This document shows positions 46,436 through 58,378 of a stretch of DNA of 64,000 bases, in pieces. The stretch spans positions 1,302,001 to 1,366,000 of the forward strand of contig OX637297.1 in NCBI GenBank assembly GCA_951799445.1. The letters run 5' to 3'. Both the position numbers and the translations under genes were made by a program. The notes below the pieces were generated by a model, which was not told where the DNA came from, searched no databases, and saw only the letters and a list, made by a program, of their open reading frames with translations. How positions within the stretch are numbered: the first letter of the stretch is position 1; each line of letters opens with the position of its first letter. The DNA comes from Pseudisothecium myosuroides (taxonomy: Eukaryota > Streptophyta > Bryopsida > Hypnales > Lembophyllaceae).

Positions 46436-47708
46436 TCAGTTTGCAGGTGACGGAAAGCGATTGGTGATGGGATGAATTGAGTGATCGTCAATTACTGTGT
46501 CACGGCAGTGAGTGCTACCACACTTACAATGGAAGGGAATTACAGCATCTACAGCCTTGACTTCTGGCATTTTGAAGCTACAACCATAATCCCAAGTCAA
46601 TTCTTCCATTGGTGGAATGTCTATTTGTGCAAAGATTGCAACACGGTAGAGTCTTGGGTCCGAGCAGTTCATTTTGACGGGCACATCAATGAGGTTGGCG
46701 TCTTCACATCTTGGAGACAAGCGACTACATATAATGAGATTCGCAGCAACACAAGTACAATCAGCCTTCAATTTGTACAATATGCGTCACAACACAAAAG
46801 TAGTTCGGAATCATAAAGTACAATTTTTGGGAAATACTTGTGGTTTAGATATCTACTGACATTTCTACAAAAAGTGCTGTCTATGCACAATGCCACATCA
46901 TCGGTCGCCGCTTGCTCAAATTTCCAATCAGCGTCAAGTGCTAGCATGAAAGCCTCCGATTTCCCCAATCTTGAAAAAACCCTACGTTGCATGAGCTCAG
47001 TATTTGTAACGATCTCTCCTGCATATTAAAAGAGAAAAAAATCCCCTTGCAGATTTTCTTCTTCGTCCGCAGTCCCCAGCCTAGAAAACCTCAATGGGAA
47101 TGCGCAATCCCTTCTGAACTACTCTGTTGCCACAGGAAGTACCGCAGCTGCAAGAGTCGTTGCATTCTTGAACATAAACCCTATTGGTATGACCAGGGCA
47201 AGCAAAACCTTGCTCCTCACAACATTGTAAATTGCAAAATGACTTCTCTTCCGACAATACCTGTACAAATCAGTACACGGTCAGTACCAATTGAACAAAT
47301 GAGTACACAATCAATACCAATTGTACAAATCAGTACAATAATAGTACACAAGATACATTGTATGACTGTAAAGGCAGAGAAAAAACATGTATAGTGCGAC
47401 GAAATTAGCAGCGCCCTTTCAATTCATGAAAAACTTACATGCTGGTTTAGGATGGATCTTCGTAAACGACCTCGTTTGTCGTACGCCAAACAAAAAAGGT
47501 TTTTCCCCCCACAACGACATGCATGCCCATGACAAGTACGCTCACCACATTGGCAAATAGCAGAGAAATCAGCGTTCACTTCAGCCAGATTCAGAGATGC
47601 AACTGCAGATAGTGTGGACTGAGGACAGTAAGTAAATTCTTCTAAAGCACAGAATTCCACACTTAGCACACATATCGTGATTGGAACTCTTTCTAGTCCG
47701 TTGGACAA
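46436..47708 (-). pseudogene. SUVR-like SET-domain histone methyltransferase, broken
   Basis: Read from right to left. Pre-SET: GLERVPI, EEFTYCPQS, ICQCGERTCHGHACRCG, AYDKRGRLRRSIL (47708-47450). Then ECNDSCSCGTSCGNRVVQKG (near 47190-47110), WGLRTKKKICKG and YAGEIVTNTELMQRRVF. SET: FMLALDADWKFE, ALCIDSTFCRNVSRYLNHK, then after a plausible intron (donor CACAA/GTATTT, acceptor CTCCAAG) EDANLIDVPV and PPMEELTWDYG, and post-SET FHCKCGSTHCRD. This is the layout of plant SUVR/SUVH-type H3K9 methyltransferases. The NHRC-type motif survives as NHKC across the intron. Breaks: a TAG at 47081-47083 with a local frame change where VFWTP-type sequence is expected, and TAA at 47026-47028 just before YAGE. 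N-terminal regions are not identified. Non-functional as read. Confidence 0.78.
47255..47350. repeat. GTAC-word repeat inside the SET pseudogene
   Basis: About three ~30-base units of (T)CAGTACACAATCAGTACC and AATTGTACAAA lie in a probable intron of the SET pseudogene. Confidence 0.55.
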
Positions 47709-47821
47709 GTCGCGTGCATCATACCAAAAGTGTTCCTAGGGACAGAAATACACCCTCAAAAACATTTTAGCTCATAATAACAGATCTAATATTCTAGAGT
47801 AAAGGAAATGTAAATTAAACA

Positions 47822-48782
47822 TTATAAAGGGTGAGGTGGCCTCGAGGCCCAATTGACTGGTGCTGATTTGCTCACTTTGGGTCTACTGGATTTTAGCTTC
47901 TTGGACTTCGACTTCTTAGTCGGTGGTTTAGGGTTTAAGTCTTCAGATGTGCCTTCAGGTCTCTGCCTCTTCGCCCTACATTGCACACAAAACACATATC
48001 TGTAACACTTGTACATTGTGCTTGTATGTTGTAGACATAAAAAGATTAGACAGAATGACAAAGGTCTCAAAGGATAGAATACCTGGATTTTTTTTTCGGT
48101 GTTGATTTAGCAGCCTCAACTTCGCCTCCTCCTCTGTTGGCTTCTGCATTATTCCCTCTCTGCTGGCTTCTGCATTTATTCCCTGTCCGATATTAGTGTC
48201 CTCGCCCTCCCCAACTCCACCCGTGGTTTTGCCCTCCACCACCCCTGTAGTGGCCTTTTCCCCCAAGGTCCCAACACCCGCTTCAGCTGCAGCAGTTACC
48301 ATCAGATGAGCTTCATCAGCAGTGGCCTCCACCATCCCCTCTCCGCTAGGGTGTTCATCCACAGCAGTGGCCTCCACCATCCCCTCTCCGCTAGGGTGTT
48401 CTTCCACAGCGGTGGCCTCCACCATCCCCTCTCTGCTGGGGTGTTCATCCACAACGGAGGCCTCCACTATCCCCTCTCCGCTTGGGTGTTCTTCCACAGC
48501 GGAGGCCTCCACCATCCCCTCCTCGCTAGGGTATTCTTCTACAGCGGTAGCCTCAGCCAGACGCTTGCCGTCGTAAGCCCCTTCCACAGCGGTGGACTCA
48601 ACCCTCCCTTCTCTGCCAGGGTGTTCTTCATTCCCGCAACGTCCACCATCACCATCTTGATCCTTATTTCGAAATTCTATCCGGAAGCTAAACCGGCTTA
48701 CACAATCCGAACACGACGAACTATACAAATTTGTACACAAAATACATTTTCCCGATTTGGTTCTACATTCCAAAACGAGCAC
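47822..48782 (-). CDS. Acidic repeat protein with basic tail, possibly the N-terminal part of the SET gene
   Basis: The minus frame 48782-47976 contains GEEHP-type acidic repeats (15 residues, AVEEHPSGEGMVEAT), a Gly/Glu linker and KLRLLNQHRKKNPG. The neighbouring frame 48070-47822 has AKRQRPEGTSEDLNPKPPTK followed by a KKSKSKKLKSS nuclear-localisation-like stretch. An intron-like gap (acceptor TTTGTGTGCAATGTAG) may join the two: after the HRKKNPG exon the frame meets a GT near 48082. The strand and its position ~100 bp upstream of the pre-SET exon make it a candidate N-terminus of the SET pseudogene. That link is inferred; it could be a separate gene. Confidence 0.4.
48321..48545. repeat. 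45-bp coding minisatellite, 5 copies
   Basis: Units begin GTGGCCTCCACCATCCCCTC on the plus strand at about 48322, 48367, 48412, 48457 and 48502. The 45-bp length keeps the minus reading frame (15 residues per unit). Differences between units are mostly single bases. Confidence 0.85.
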
Positions 48783-49229
48783 ATTTCAAAAATGCAATTA
48801 TCCTTGCATACAATAGAATATATACAAACTCTGTACACAAAATATAGTTTACCTCTATGCCTCTGCATTCCAAACAGAGCACATTCACAAATTTGTACAC
48901 ATGATGCAAATTTGACACGTATTTGTTAAAAAATGTAATATCTAGCAAATATGACCTAAATCTATAAAGCTTTATCTGGGGATCTTGACCTAAGTCTCTT
49001 CCTTGGACCCTTCCTACATCCAAAAAACACACATCAAATATTCGTAGAAAACAAAACGCACATTGCAATATATCCAGTAAGTTGTGAAAATACAAAGACC
49101 CTACAGGAAAGGATCGAAAGGACCAAAATAAGGTAAGGTTCAGGGATTATATCCAAATGTGTGCAGTCCGAATTTATGAGTTGCCGTTGTGCATTCCTCA
49201 CAGCCCATACAAAAAATATCATGACAACC
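48783..49229. other. Spacer before the right LTR copy
   Basis: GTAC-containing AT-rich sequence with no gene. It ends with the 5-base target copy CAACC at 49225-49229. Confidence 0.5.
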
Positions 49230-50519
49230 TGTGAGCTCCCAGTTTGTCACTTGGGACTCGTAGAATTATTTTTTTGGAAATTTGCAATTTAAAGTTGATA
49301 AAAGTATAGAAAAACCCATAAAAAGAGTGTAGAACCAAAATAGGGTTGTGTCATACCCATTATAGTATTTGGTCTAGATTTGTGTTTTACTTAGAATCCC
49401 CCCAAACTTGGCCTAAAAATAGTACAAAAATAACGGAAAGATTAGATTTGGAGGATTTGAGTCACACAGCCCCAAAAGGGCTAAATCCCACCATGAAAGT
49501 GGCGATTCAGGGCTAGGTTGGTCCGAGGGATGCACAGCAAGGCCACTAGGTCGGGTCCTAGAGTTAGATTTAGAATTCCCCATTAGATCGACGAATTCCC
49601 AAAATCCCGATTGTTAGCATGCAGAAGCCACTCACGCAAGACCGGGCCCGTGGAAGAATTTACAGCCCAAGGATGGTATTCTAGGGTGAATCCCATGCCA
49701 GGAGTCCAACGGCGAAATCGGTTTGTCAAGATTCCTCAACCTCCAGAAGATTCCCGCACTGTCGCTAATTCGAGGAGATGACCAGTTTTAAATCTCCATT
49801 GACCAATCGTGCCAGGTACGGAAACACACTCGCACGTCTTTCATGCGACTCCCTGAGAAGTCACGTGAAAAATCCCGGCATCTTCCGACTTGCAGAAGAA
49901 CCTTTTCCGGGTGGTCAACCCTCCTAACTTCCAACGGGAATTTCATGGAAATTACCCAGGTTACAATAAAATTTCACTAAAAATTAGACTAGCTTGTTTT
50001 ATGTTAATAATGCGCTCCGTGAAGTTTCACGACATTCTGATAGCGGCAAGTACGCAAACCGGCGAGATTCCTCGGGAATTAACCACGTGGCGGGGTCCCC
50101 GCCACGTTGACCGGCATCCCGGGACCATACGATGGCGAAACAAAGTCAACCAAAAGTCCTTCCCGACTTTCTCGCACCTACCGGAGACCCTAGGCTATTC
50201 ACATTTCTCAAAATAGGAGACCCCCAAGATCTAGAATTTTACCACGATTTGGTTTTTAAATTAAATTAGCCTACGATGGGTTTTTGGCCTCGGTTCGGAG
50301 ATGTACAGGGATTTAAGACTAAACGCGGCGACCTGGATCCAACGGCGCAATCCGTTTGGCGATTGGAGCTAATCTTCAAAAGTTAGGATGTTGGTCCAGC
50401 ATAGATGGTAGAAGTAGAAATTTAGGATGTAGGATGAAAATCTTTGAGGATGAGGATGAAAATCCCCGTTGATAAGGTTACCTTAGAACTCTAGAGGGAG
50501 GGGTGAGCCCTTGGAAACC

Positions 50520-50526
50520 TATATAA
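50520..50526 (+). promoter_or_regulatory. TATA box of LTR copy 2
   Basis: TATATAA in the context GGAAACCTATATAAGGGCCCC. It fixes the sense of the element as plus and would place a transcript start near 50550. Confidence 0.5.
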
Positions 50527-51339
50527 GGGCCCCATTTCTCTCTCTAGAACACCCCCAATTCTTGTTTTGGGTCCGTGGGTCCAAGTTATTTTGGATATTT
50601 TGGCGTTTGAAGCCAAAAACCTCTACGGTATTTTTGAAGCACTTTTGGCTCCATTGTTGCTTATTTTCAAGCTTTGAAGGTCCTTGGGGGTCCTTCTACC
50701 TTGCTTTGTGTACTCTTTTGTGAAGTTTTTGGTACCTTGTTGTAAGTGGAGAGCCTCTCTCTCCCTCTTGTACGTGCTGTGGTCTAACTTGTGAAGTTTA
50801 AGAGTCTTTTTTGTATCTTGCACTAATCCTAAAGTCACCCCCCACCGTTCCTTGGCGATGTCGCTTTGGGGGGCCTTTAGCGTGTGAGCTTTGTGTTGCC
50901 ACGTGGTCTAACTTGTGTGTTTTCTCTTTGTATTTTTCTTACACCCTCTTCTAACCTTCTCCTTGTTGAGTGGACCCCCCTCTGGGACGGTAAAGCTTTG
51001 AACCTCCTTTGTGCATGTTTTCTAAAGTTATTCCAAACCCTCTTCTAATCTTCTCCTTGTTGAGTGGACCTCCCTCCGGGACGGCGAAGCTTTGAACTAG
51101 TGACAAAGTTGAAGTACTAAAGCGTGTGTTAAAAGTGTAGATGACCGAGCTTTGAACCCCCGAGGTGTCAAGAAGTCCTAAAGTTGGTGTTAAAACCAAT
51201 CTAACGGCGAAGCTTTGCACCTCCCCCGTGTTTAGTTCCAAAGTCTAGTTTCCAAGACCTTTGTGGAAACCTCTAGAGTTTAGCTTCCAAGATATGTAGG
51301 TTCCTTTGCATTTAGTGAAGTTTAGTTAATCCCAAAGTT

Positions 51340-51620
51340 TTCTTTAGTTTAGTTGTTCCCCAAGTGTTTAGTGAGTTTGAGTGTTCCCCAAGTTTTAGTG
51401 TCTCTAAGTTGCTCCCCAAGTGTTTAGTGAGTCTAGTTGTTCCCCAAGTTCTATTTTCCCCAAGTCTTATTTTCCCCAAGTTCTATTTCCCTCAAGTCCT
51501 AGTTTTCCCCAAGTTTATTTTCCCCAAGTTCTATTTCCCTCAAGTTCTATTTTCCCCAAGTTTATTTTCTCCAAGTTCTATTTTCCCCAAGTTTTATTTT
51601 CCCCAAGTTTTTTCCCTTAG
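51340..51620 (+). repeat. TTCCCCAAGTTCTATT minisatellite in LTR copy 2
   Basis: About 14 units of 16-20 bases (GTTCCCCAAGTGTTTAGTGA grading into TTTTCCCCAAGTTCTATT). The matching block in copy 1 (11255-11405, reversed) is shorter, which accounts for much of the length difference between the copies. Confidence 0.8.
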
Positions 51621-51669
51621 TTCACCAAAAACCCTGTTTGCCAGTTTTTCCTTAGTGGTCAAGGTCCAG

Positions 51670-51825
51670 AGCCAAAACAGACCAGATCAAGTCGAGAATC
51701 AAACAGACCAGATCAGTCAAGAACCAAATAGACCAGATCAAGTCGAGAGCCAAAACAGACCAGATCAAGTCAAGAGCCAGAACAGACCAGATCAAGTCGA
51801 GAACCAAACAGACCAGGTCACATCA
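51670..51825 (+). repeat. 26-bp tandem repeat, 6 copies
   Basis: ACCAGATCAAGTCGAGA(A/G)CC units start at 51681, 51707, 51732, 51759, 51786 and 51812. The same block, reversed, is at about 11075-11215 in copy 1. Confidence 0.8.
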
Positions 51826-54369
51826 TCAGAATATCAAAAGAAAACAAATAAATAAATATTTATTTATTTATTTTGTTGAAACCGACCCCCCAGCAGCTAG
51901 CCAGCCAGCCGGGAGGCCAAGCTTGGTCCGGCAGGCAGTTGGGGCCCCAGTTCGGTCTCCATTTTTGGACTCCTTTTTCTTGATTTTTGGTTTCTCTCAC
52001 ACCAGAACAAAAGAAAGACAAGATAAACAAAACAAAGGAGAATGGGGGGCTGACCTTTTGCTAAGTAGGGATTGGGGTAGGGATTAGGGTCTAAAATCAA
52101 AAAGGAAGAAGGGAGAAAAGAGCGGAGCACCACCGTACCTGCACACAAGGAAGTCTCACCCTCACCAACAACTACAAAACACTCTACACACAATGGAGGA
52201 AGGGTAGAGAAAAATCGAATGAAATAGGGGAGAGGTGAGAAAGACGATGAATAGTGACCTAGGCTTAGAGTAGGTCGACCTAAGAAAAAATCTTGAGAAT
52301 TTGTGGTGACCATTGAGAGAAGGATTAGGATGACACAAAGGCAAAATTGTGTAAGAGGATAGTTGGCATCTTAAAAACCTCCTTGAAGTTTGAGACCATA
52401 GTGTAAGACTCATAAAAGCTTAGGTGGAATAGTACTAGTGTAGAAGGAGAGAGGAAGAAAGAAAAGAAGGGAGAAGAAGAAAGAAAGAGTTTAGATCATC
52501 AAAAATTGTAATATTTTCTAAATAAGCGGTGAGCTTGGAAAATCAAACAAAAACCAAAGATTACCATGGAGCATGAGGATGTACACGTGGACGTGGACGA
52601 AGTTATTTCTGAAACCGATAGTGAAGAGGTGAGTTTTTGATTTAATCTTTGATGTTTCTCCCTAATTAGCATTTATTTTCCTAATCAGCCCTTAGAGCGT
52701 GATTAGCATCCGAGATTAGTATAAATTAGAAGTTTAGATTCAAAAGTTGATAGATTAGGAATAGAGGTTTCCGAAAACATTTTATAATTAAGATTCGACC
52801 GTAAATTGACCGCGTTAGGCTAAGTTAAGCAGTAGGGGGTAGGACGGAGGAATTTTGAGTAAAAATCATCCAAAAAGAATCATGGACGGACCTTAGGGGT
52901 TTAAATTAGAAAGAGAATTTAGGATTAAAATTAGGGATTAATTAGCGGTTAGAATTAGAATCAATTTACATTTTATTTCTTAAAGTTAAAATTCTAAGGT
53001 CAAAATCTAGAGTTAACTTTGGGAAGTTAAAAAGTAGAATTAATTTGGAAGTTTAACTTAGGGGGTTAAAATTTCCAGTGAAACCTTAGGGTAGTTTAGA
53101 AAAGGAAGTTAGGGTTAATTAGGAGTAAAAATTCCGAGTGGGAAGTAGAAATTAAAAAGTAAAACTTTGGACTAAATTTAGGAGGTAGAAATTACGAGTA
53201 GATTTTTGAGTTAGAAATAGAGTTAAAATTAGAAGTCAAAACTCAAAGTAAATTGTGGAAGTAAGTTTAGAAGTTAAGCCCTAGAGTTAAAAGTTGGAAT
53301 TAAATTTAGGAGGATAACACTTAGAATTAAACTAGGATTAAAACGATAGGATTAAAGTTGGAAGTAGAAAGTCAACAGTCAAAAGTCAAAAGTTAAGATT
53401 AAATTTAAAGGTTAAATTTTAGAGTCAATTGGGAAGTAAAAAAGTTAGAGTGAAAAGCTAAAAGTAGAAGTTAAAAGTTAGAGGTAGTGGTTAACTTTTG
53501 GCGTTAGTTTAGAAGTAAAAACTTAGAGTCAAAAGTCAAAACAAAGTCAAACCGTAGAGTTAAATTTAGGAGGGTAAATTTAGAATAAAATAGGGAAGTA
53601 AAAACTTGAAGTTAAAGTCAAAACATAGAGTTAACTTTAGAGGGTAAATTTTAGAGTTAGTTTAGGAGTAAAAATTTGGGGTCAAAAGTCAAAACAAAGT
53701 CAAACGATAGCATTAAATTTCGAGGTTAAATTCTCTAATTAGTTTGGAAAGTTAAAAACCTAAAGTACACTTAGAAGTTAAAAGTTAGAGTAAGAGTTGA
53801 AACTTTAGGGGTAGCTTTTAAAAGCAGAACTTCTAGGTAGAGTTTTAAAAACCCAAGATAGTCTTAGAGGTTCATGGAAGGAACATAGGGGTTCCCCTTT
53901 TCACGTAGTTAGGGACGTTAGAAATGACGCCAAATACTCAGTCTACCCTCGACATAGGATAGATAGTTAGAGAGTTAGAATTTTACCATTACCCCTGAGC
54001 ATTGCAGTTACCTTGTGAGTTACTACATGCATTCTAATTATTCGCTGCCATCCACGACACTTAGGAAACGTTAGCAAAAAAGATCCATTGCTTGGAAGGC
54101 ACAGTGGACCGCGCTCACATCACCCCCATATATTAAAAATTGTGGATAAAAGCATAGAACCTGGTCGGTGTTCACTTTATTACCAAGGGTGGGTAATCTA
54201 GCGCCCACACAACCCGAGACCTCCAAACCCTCCCCTCCATCTCCACCAGTGTCTATAGTGGATGGAAGTGCCTCCGTCCTACATTTCGACACAGCATATT
54301 GTAAACCCGGTAGGCAACGTGCTTTGGTGGGTACACAATCAAAAAACAACAGCAAATGGACTGAAAGAA

Positions 54370-56915
54370 ACGAAATTAATACCATGTTGTTGTTGCTTCT
54401 GTTGTTGATAATGCAGCCTGTGCTTGTTCTTGGAGCTTAGACGCAGGACCACCTACTCCGCTGCCACCCCAAAATATGCTAGTGTGTTCCACAATAATCC
54501 CCTCTTCATCGCCACCTGCCGCAGAATTTTCTCTCCCTCCTTCTCCATCGGACGAACCAAGCGCTGCACAGAAAAACCATCTTCAATACCCTATAAACCA
54601 AGTTCTGTATCTAAATCGGGTACAAACATACAATCATGTTACATGTCATAGTACAAAAGGTACAATTCTGTACACATTGTACATACAAGTTGTACAAATT
54701 GTACAATCTAGAATAACACAACGACCTAATAATATTGCCTAAGTACTAACAACATGGAAACCTGTACACACTCTCCTAAATATATTACAATAGGTACAAC
54801 AATAAGGACCACAGTAAACATGAAGTACAAATAAAGAACGATGTATCCGAAACTTTACCCAACAGTACAAACCTGAGATACAAAAATACAGACAATACAA
54901 TCGGAAGGGCAATAGTAAACATCAGATACAACAAGGTACAATAAGAAGGACGACAGTAAACATGAAGTACAAATCAAGGAACCCAGGTCAGTTGCGAGTA
55001 ACGATGTTTCCAACATCTTACCCAACTGTACAAACCTAAGATACAAAAATACAGACAATACAACCGGAAGGGCAACCGCAAACATCAGGTACAAATCAGT
55101 TATCTCCAAACACCCTTTCGGTAACGATGTACATGAAACTTAATAGAATTGTACGAAATTGACATAGCATGATACAAACAATTCAACCAGTATTACAAAA
55201 ACCACCTTTCTCCCAATCCCCCCAATCCCAAGAAAACTAGGGAATCTAACAAAACTGTACTATATGTACAAAGTTGTACCAATAATAATGCAGTTTTTTG
55301 ATATCACCTTCTTCATCCTCGATGGTTGTTCTACACTACTGGATGGCTGTGCAAATTTCCGTTGCTGCATCGCTCCTTGCTGCTAATCCTCCAGTGATGG
55401 TGGTGGCACATGCTGCCTTCAATTTTGTCCACTCTTCACTCCCACCTCCAGGGCGACCCAACCGCGAACACCCCTCCAACCAAAACTCATAATCCATTCA
55501 ATGGGCTGAACTTGCCCGCAATTCAAAGCAGAGCATTCTGTGCCCTCGGTGAAATTCACTAATGCACACCATGGGTTATAGAGATGTTTACATGCAGAGA
55601 CAACCATCTCAAAATGTGGGAATGGGAAACCGCACAAGGCGCACATGGAATCTCCTCCTTCACTGCCTATTCCTCCCCCGTCGTACACCATCGGTAATGG
55701 CCTCAAATGAAATCCGCATGATGCACGACCCAAATAAGCATGCTCCTCCTGCAAAGCACGACTTTGCATTCGCATCTTCAGAACACAGTGGCGCTGGAGC
55801 TTCACAGTCTCTTCAGAAGTAGCAACTTTGCCCTCCAACTTGTTCACTTTCTTGAGTTCGCTGCGTACCAAATCGTTGTATGCATCCACCTTCTCCCTTA
55901 GCTTCGAATCCACCACCCCATCCGTGGTCGCTGCCTGCAATTGCTTCTCGTATGCTTTTTGTTTCACCTTCATGATCTTCACCACCCCCTTGTGATGATT
56001 CAAAGCTTCTGTGCGCCTCTCCTTGGTTGTAGTTGACTCCTGCTCAGCCTCCACCCTAGCCTCCAGCTCCAAGTTCTGCACAACCAACAATCGTCCCAAG
56101 TACTCCAACCTGGCGTTACAATCCTCCTCTTCCAACACCAATCCACCCATGGAACTCCCTCTGCCCTCGCAAATTTCAGATTGCAACTCCCGTTTGTCGA
56201 CATGAAGTTTCCGCCAAGCCCCCACCGTCCCTGTCTGCTTCACCTTCCCCTTCATCTTCTGCAGCTTGATAACATTGCACGCATGCAACCTACGTTGGGT
56301 CTTATTAGTAGCCTCCCCGTAGGCGGCCCAATTAATTGGGATGTTTTCCTGCTCCAAAACGATCCCCCGCGCCATCTTATGAGGAAGCAGGTTACAGGGC
56401 ACTCCTCACTGATAAAGAGCTCGTAAGAGCTCTTTTATCCTCTTCTACAACTCCGGTGACTTCACGTTCTTCCAGCTGTATCTATAACGTCCATGTTTAC
56501 CCACCAGCTGTCCAAATATCTTGACACACTTCTTGTTATCAAATTTCTTCCCTTTCCACTTTGTCAAGCGATTCGGCAAGCACCCTTCATCCTTGAAGCC
56601 GTACTTCTCCACAAAATCAACTTTGGTCAGTACGGGTGGTGGATCGGTGAGCCTCTGGAGCTCTTCATCCACATCATCGGCATTGAACTCCCTGCCCTCC
56701 TCCTCCTTGTTGCTCTCCTCCTCCTCCTCGCCTTCCTCGTTGTCCTCCTCCTCCCCTTCGTTGATAGAGCTCTCCTCGCTGCCGGACCTCTCGTCGCCCT
56801 TCTCGACGTCCTGTTCTGCCTGTTGGACTTGGGATTCACCGAGTGTCTGTGCCCACAGCACCGAGGCAGCGCCTCTGCCTCTGACCCGTGTCATATCTTG
56901 CCTTAGCTGCAGCAA
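54370..56915 (-). CDS. Coiled-coil / RING-H2-like protein, module 1
   Basis: Likely a multi-exon gene. First exon 56915-56445: an acidic stretch of Glu/Asp runs, then VDFVEKYGFKDEG and FGQLVGKHGRYRYSW. Main exon about 56380-55419: MARGIVLEQENIPINWAAYG, a long coiled coil (LEARVEAEQESTTTKERRTE through KKVNKLEGKVATSEE), then a RING-like finger CALC, ACKHLYNPWC, C-x4-C, and IEWIMSFGWRG. In a RING-H2 the second His position is here Asn (HLYN), so zinc binding may be weakened. A possible last exon (54555-54370) reads SSDGEGGRENSAAGGDEEGI and SKLQEQAQAALS, after an acceptor-like TTTTTCTGTGCAG. The C-terminal part of the main exon goes out of frame near 55430. RING proteins are usually E3 ubiquitin ligases, but this family is unknown to me. 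Module 2 (60539-63071) is a diverged paralogue on the same strand. Confidence 0.55.
54795..55110. repeat. Direct duplication, ~163-bp period
   Basis: GTACAAACCTGAGATACAAA ... CAATACAATCGGAAGGGCAA ... AAACATCAG at about 54865 recurs at about 55028 (ACCTAAGATACAAA ... CAACCGGAAGGGCAA). It lies in the likely last intron of module 1 and is GTACAA-rich. Confidence 0.75.
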
Positions 56916-58378
56916 AGAACGAAAATTTGATGTAAGCCCTAGTACTCAGCCGACATATACAGTTTTGAAACAAATGAGATGGACTGCCAGAGGTAGAGGT
57001 GGGACTGACCGCACACATTCCTGTACCCACAGTACAACTGGGAAGTGGGGTTTGCTCCTTGACAACCTGAAACTGAATTCACAAATGATTAAAGCATATG
57101 AATTCAAGAGTAAACCAATGCAGGAGACCCACCAACTTGATTGAGAACAATTCTACTCAGATTGAGCTCCACAACACGTAGCATTGTTACCTAAAGAAGC
57201 AGTAACAACTCCTAAACCCTAAACCCTAAGCCGACTAAAACAAGTAGAAAACCTCCAAAAACAGTACGTTTAGTACATAATTGTACGCAAGCAGTCCGAA
57301 CAAAACACACATTCCAGTACAATCAATTCTAAAATTGTACGCACTGTACAACTGGGAAGTAAGGCTTGCTCATCGCCTGTCTTCTATACCCTGAAACGGG
57401 ATTCACTCCACCGATTTGGCCATAAGGGCTGTGACAGAAAACAATGTCGTCGATATCTAAAATCTAAGCGCGCAGATTATTGTCTTTAAAGAGTAAAGCA
57501 ATGCAAGAGACCACCTACTGCAACAATAAAATCAGAGGTAAGGGGAAAAGGAAACAAGTGAAGGCGCACCGTAATTCGTTGAAACTGAGTATGAGACCTT
57601 GCAAGACAACAAACCAAAATTCTTACGCACAACACATACAATGGCTTTACCAGGAGGGACAGCCTTGACGCAGTTCACCTTCTCCCTTCCCAATCCATGG
57701 TAGCTAACAACAATGCTTCGCGCCCTCCTCAGCCTCCTTGCCCTCCTCGCCAAACTGAATTTCTCCTTAAACCGCCAGCATGAGATCCACAATTTGCCAA
57801 CCACCAAAGTCGCTCAAAGGCTTCGGAATCAAACACATTTCAACAAATGGAATTGGGTTTTCACGAAAATCCACCGTAAATCAAAGATTGAGAACAGTAC
57901 TAAAATGTAAAACACAACGACGTTAAACCGAACACACAACGTCGCTAAACAAGCAGGGTGAGAATTGAGAAGTGGAGTCAGTGGGCGAGAAACAACTCCA
58001 AACCGCTGTCAATTACAGGTGTCGCCAGAACTCCAACCAGGTACCACTAGTCACCGCGGGAGTTGACATGACCACTTGCCCTAAGAAACCGGTTATATTC
58101 ATGAATGCAAGGAATTATTGTAAATAATATGCATTTCAACTTATCATCATTTCACCAAATGATGTATTGGAAGTTATAAAAATATTGAATTCTTGGTTTT
58201 CAATTGGTTCCACATTTAATAAAATTATCAATTGTGACCTTATTCAAAAAAAAATACTGAATCGTAGTACGTGTAAAAAAAATGAAAGTTTTTACTCTTA
58301 TAAAACAAACATTCTTTCAACCTAGACCAGAGTACCTATTTCTTTATTTTTCTAAAAGAGATATTCACCCGTAGTAAT
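56916..58378. other. Upstream region of module 1, no confident gene
   Basis: Probably the promoter and leader of the minus-strand module 1 gene. Contains GTAC words and a short telomere-like run (57212-57233). A 91-codon minus frame at 57807-57532 (GREKVNCVKAVPPGKAIVCV) is unsupported. Confidence 0.4.
57212..57233 (+). repeat. Short interstitial telomere-like repeat
   Basis: CCTAAACCCTAAACCCTAAG: about three units of the plant telomere repeat (CCCTAAA on this strand). Confidence 0.7.

Larger units (their letters stand above)
49230..54209 (+). mobile_element. LTR-type element copy 2 (~4.98 kb, solo-LTR-like), target duplication CAACC
   Basis: Starts TGTGAGCTCCC and ends AGCGCCCACA, the TG...CA ends of an LTR. 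The flanks CAACC (49225-49229) and CAACC (54210-54214) are identical, a 5-bp target duplication as made by retroviral-type integrases. It aligns through its whole length with the inverted copy at 8697-13518. Contents in order: an ordered stretch with a 108-codon frame shared by both copies (10 residue differences), TATATAA at 50520, tandem TTCCCCAAGTTCTATT units, 26-bp ACCAGATCAAGTCGAG units, purine-rich sequence, then the AT-word array. No gag, protease, integrase or reverse transcriptase is seen, so this is either a solo LTR of a giant-LTR family or a non-autonomous element. Confidence 0.85.

Noticed and set aside
48306..48929. 207-codon plus frame with HSGGLHHPLSARVF repeats
   Set aside because: Shadow of the 45-bp minisatellite; the minus frame has the better composition and neighbours on the same strand.
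8697..54209. The whole 45 kb as one giant transposon with ~5-kb terminal inverted repeats
   Set aside because: The right copy has its own 5-bp target duplication on both sides and TG...CA ends, so it inserted independently as an LTR-type unit.
56493..57144. Long plus frames rich in Leu or Ser opposite the first exon of module 1
   Set aside because: They are the complement of the Glu/Asp-rich minus-strand coding stretch, whose downstream motifs match module 2.
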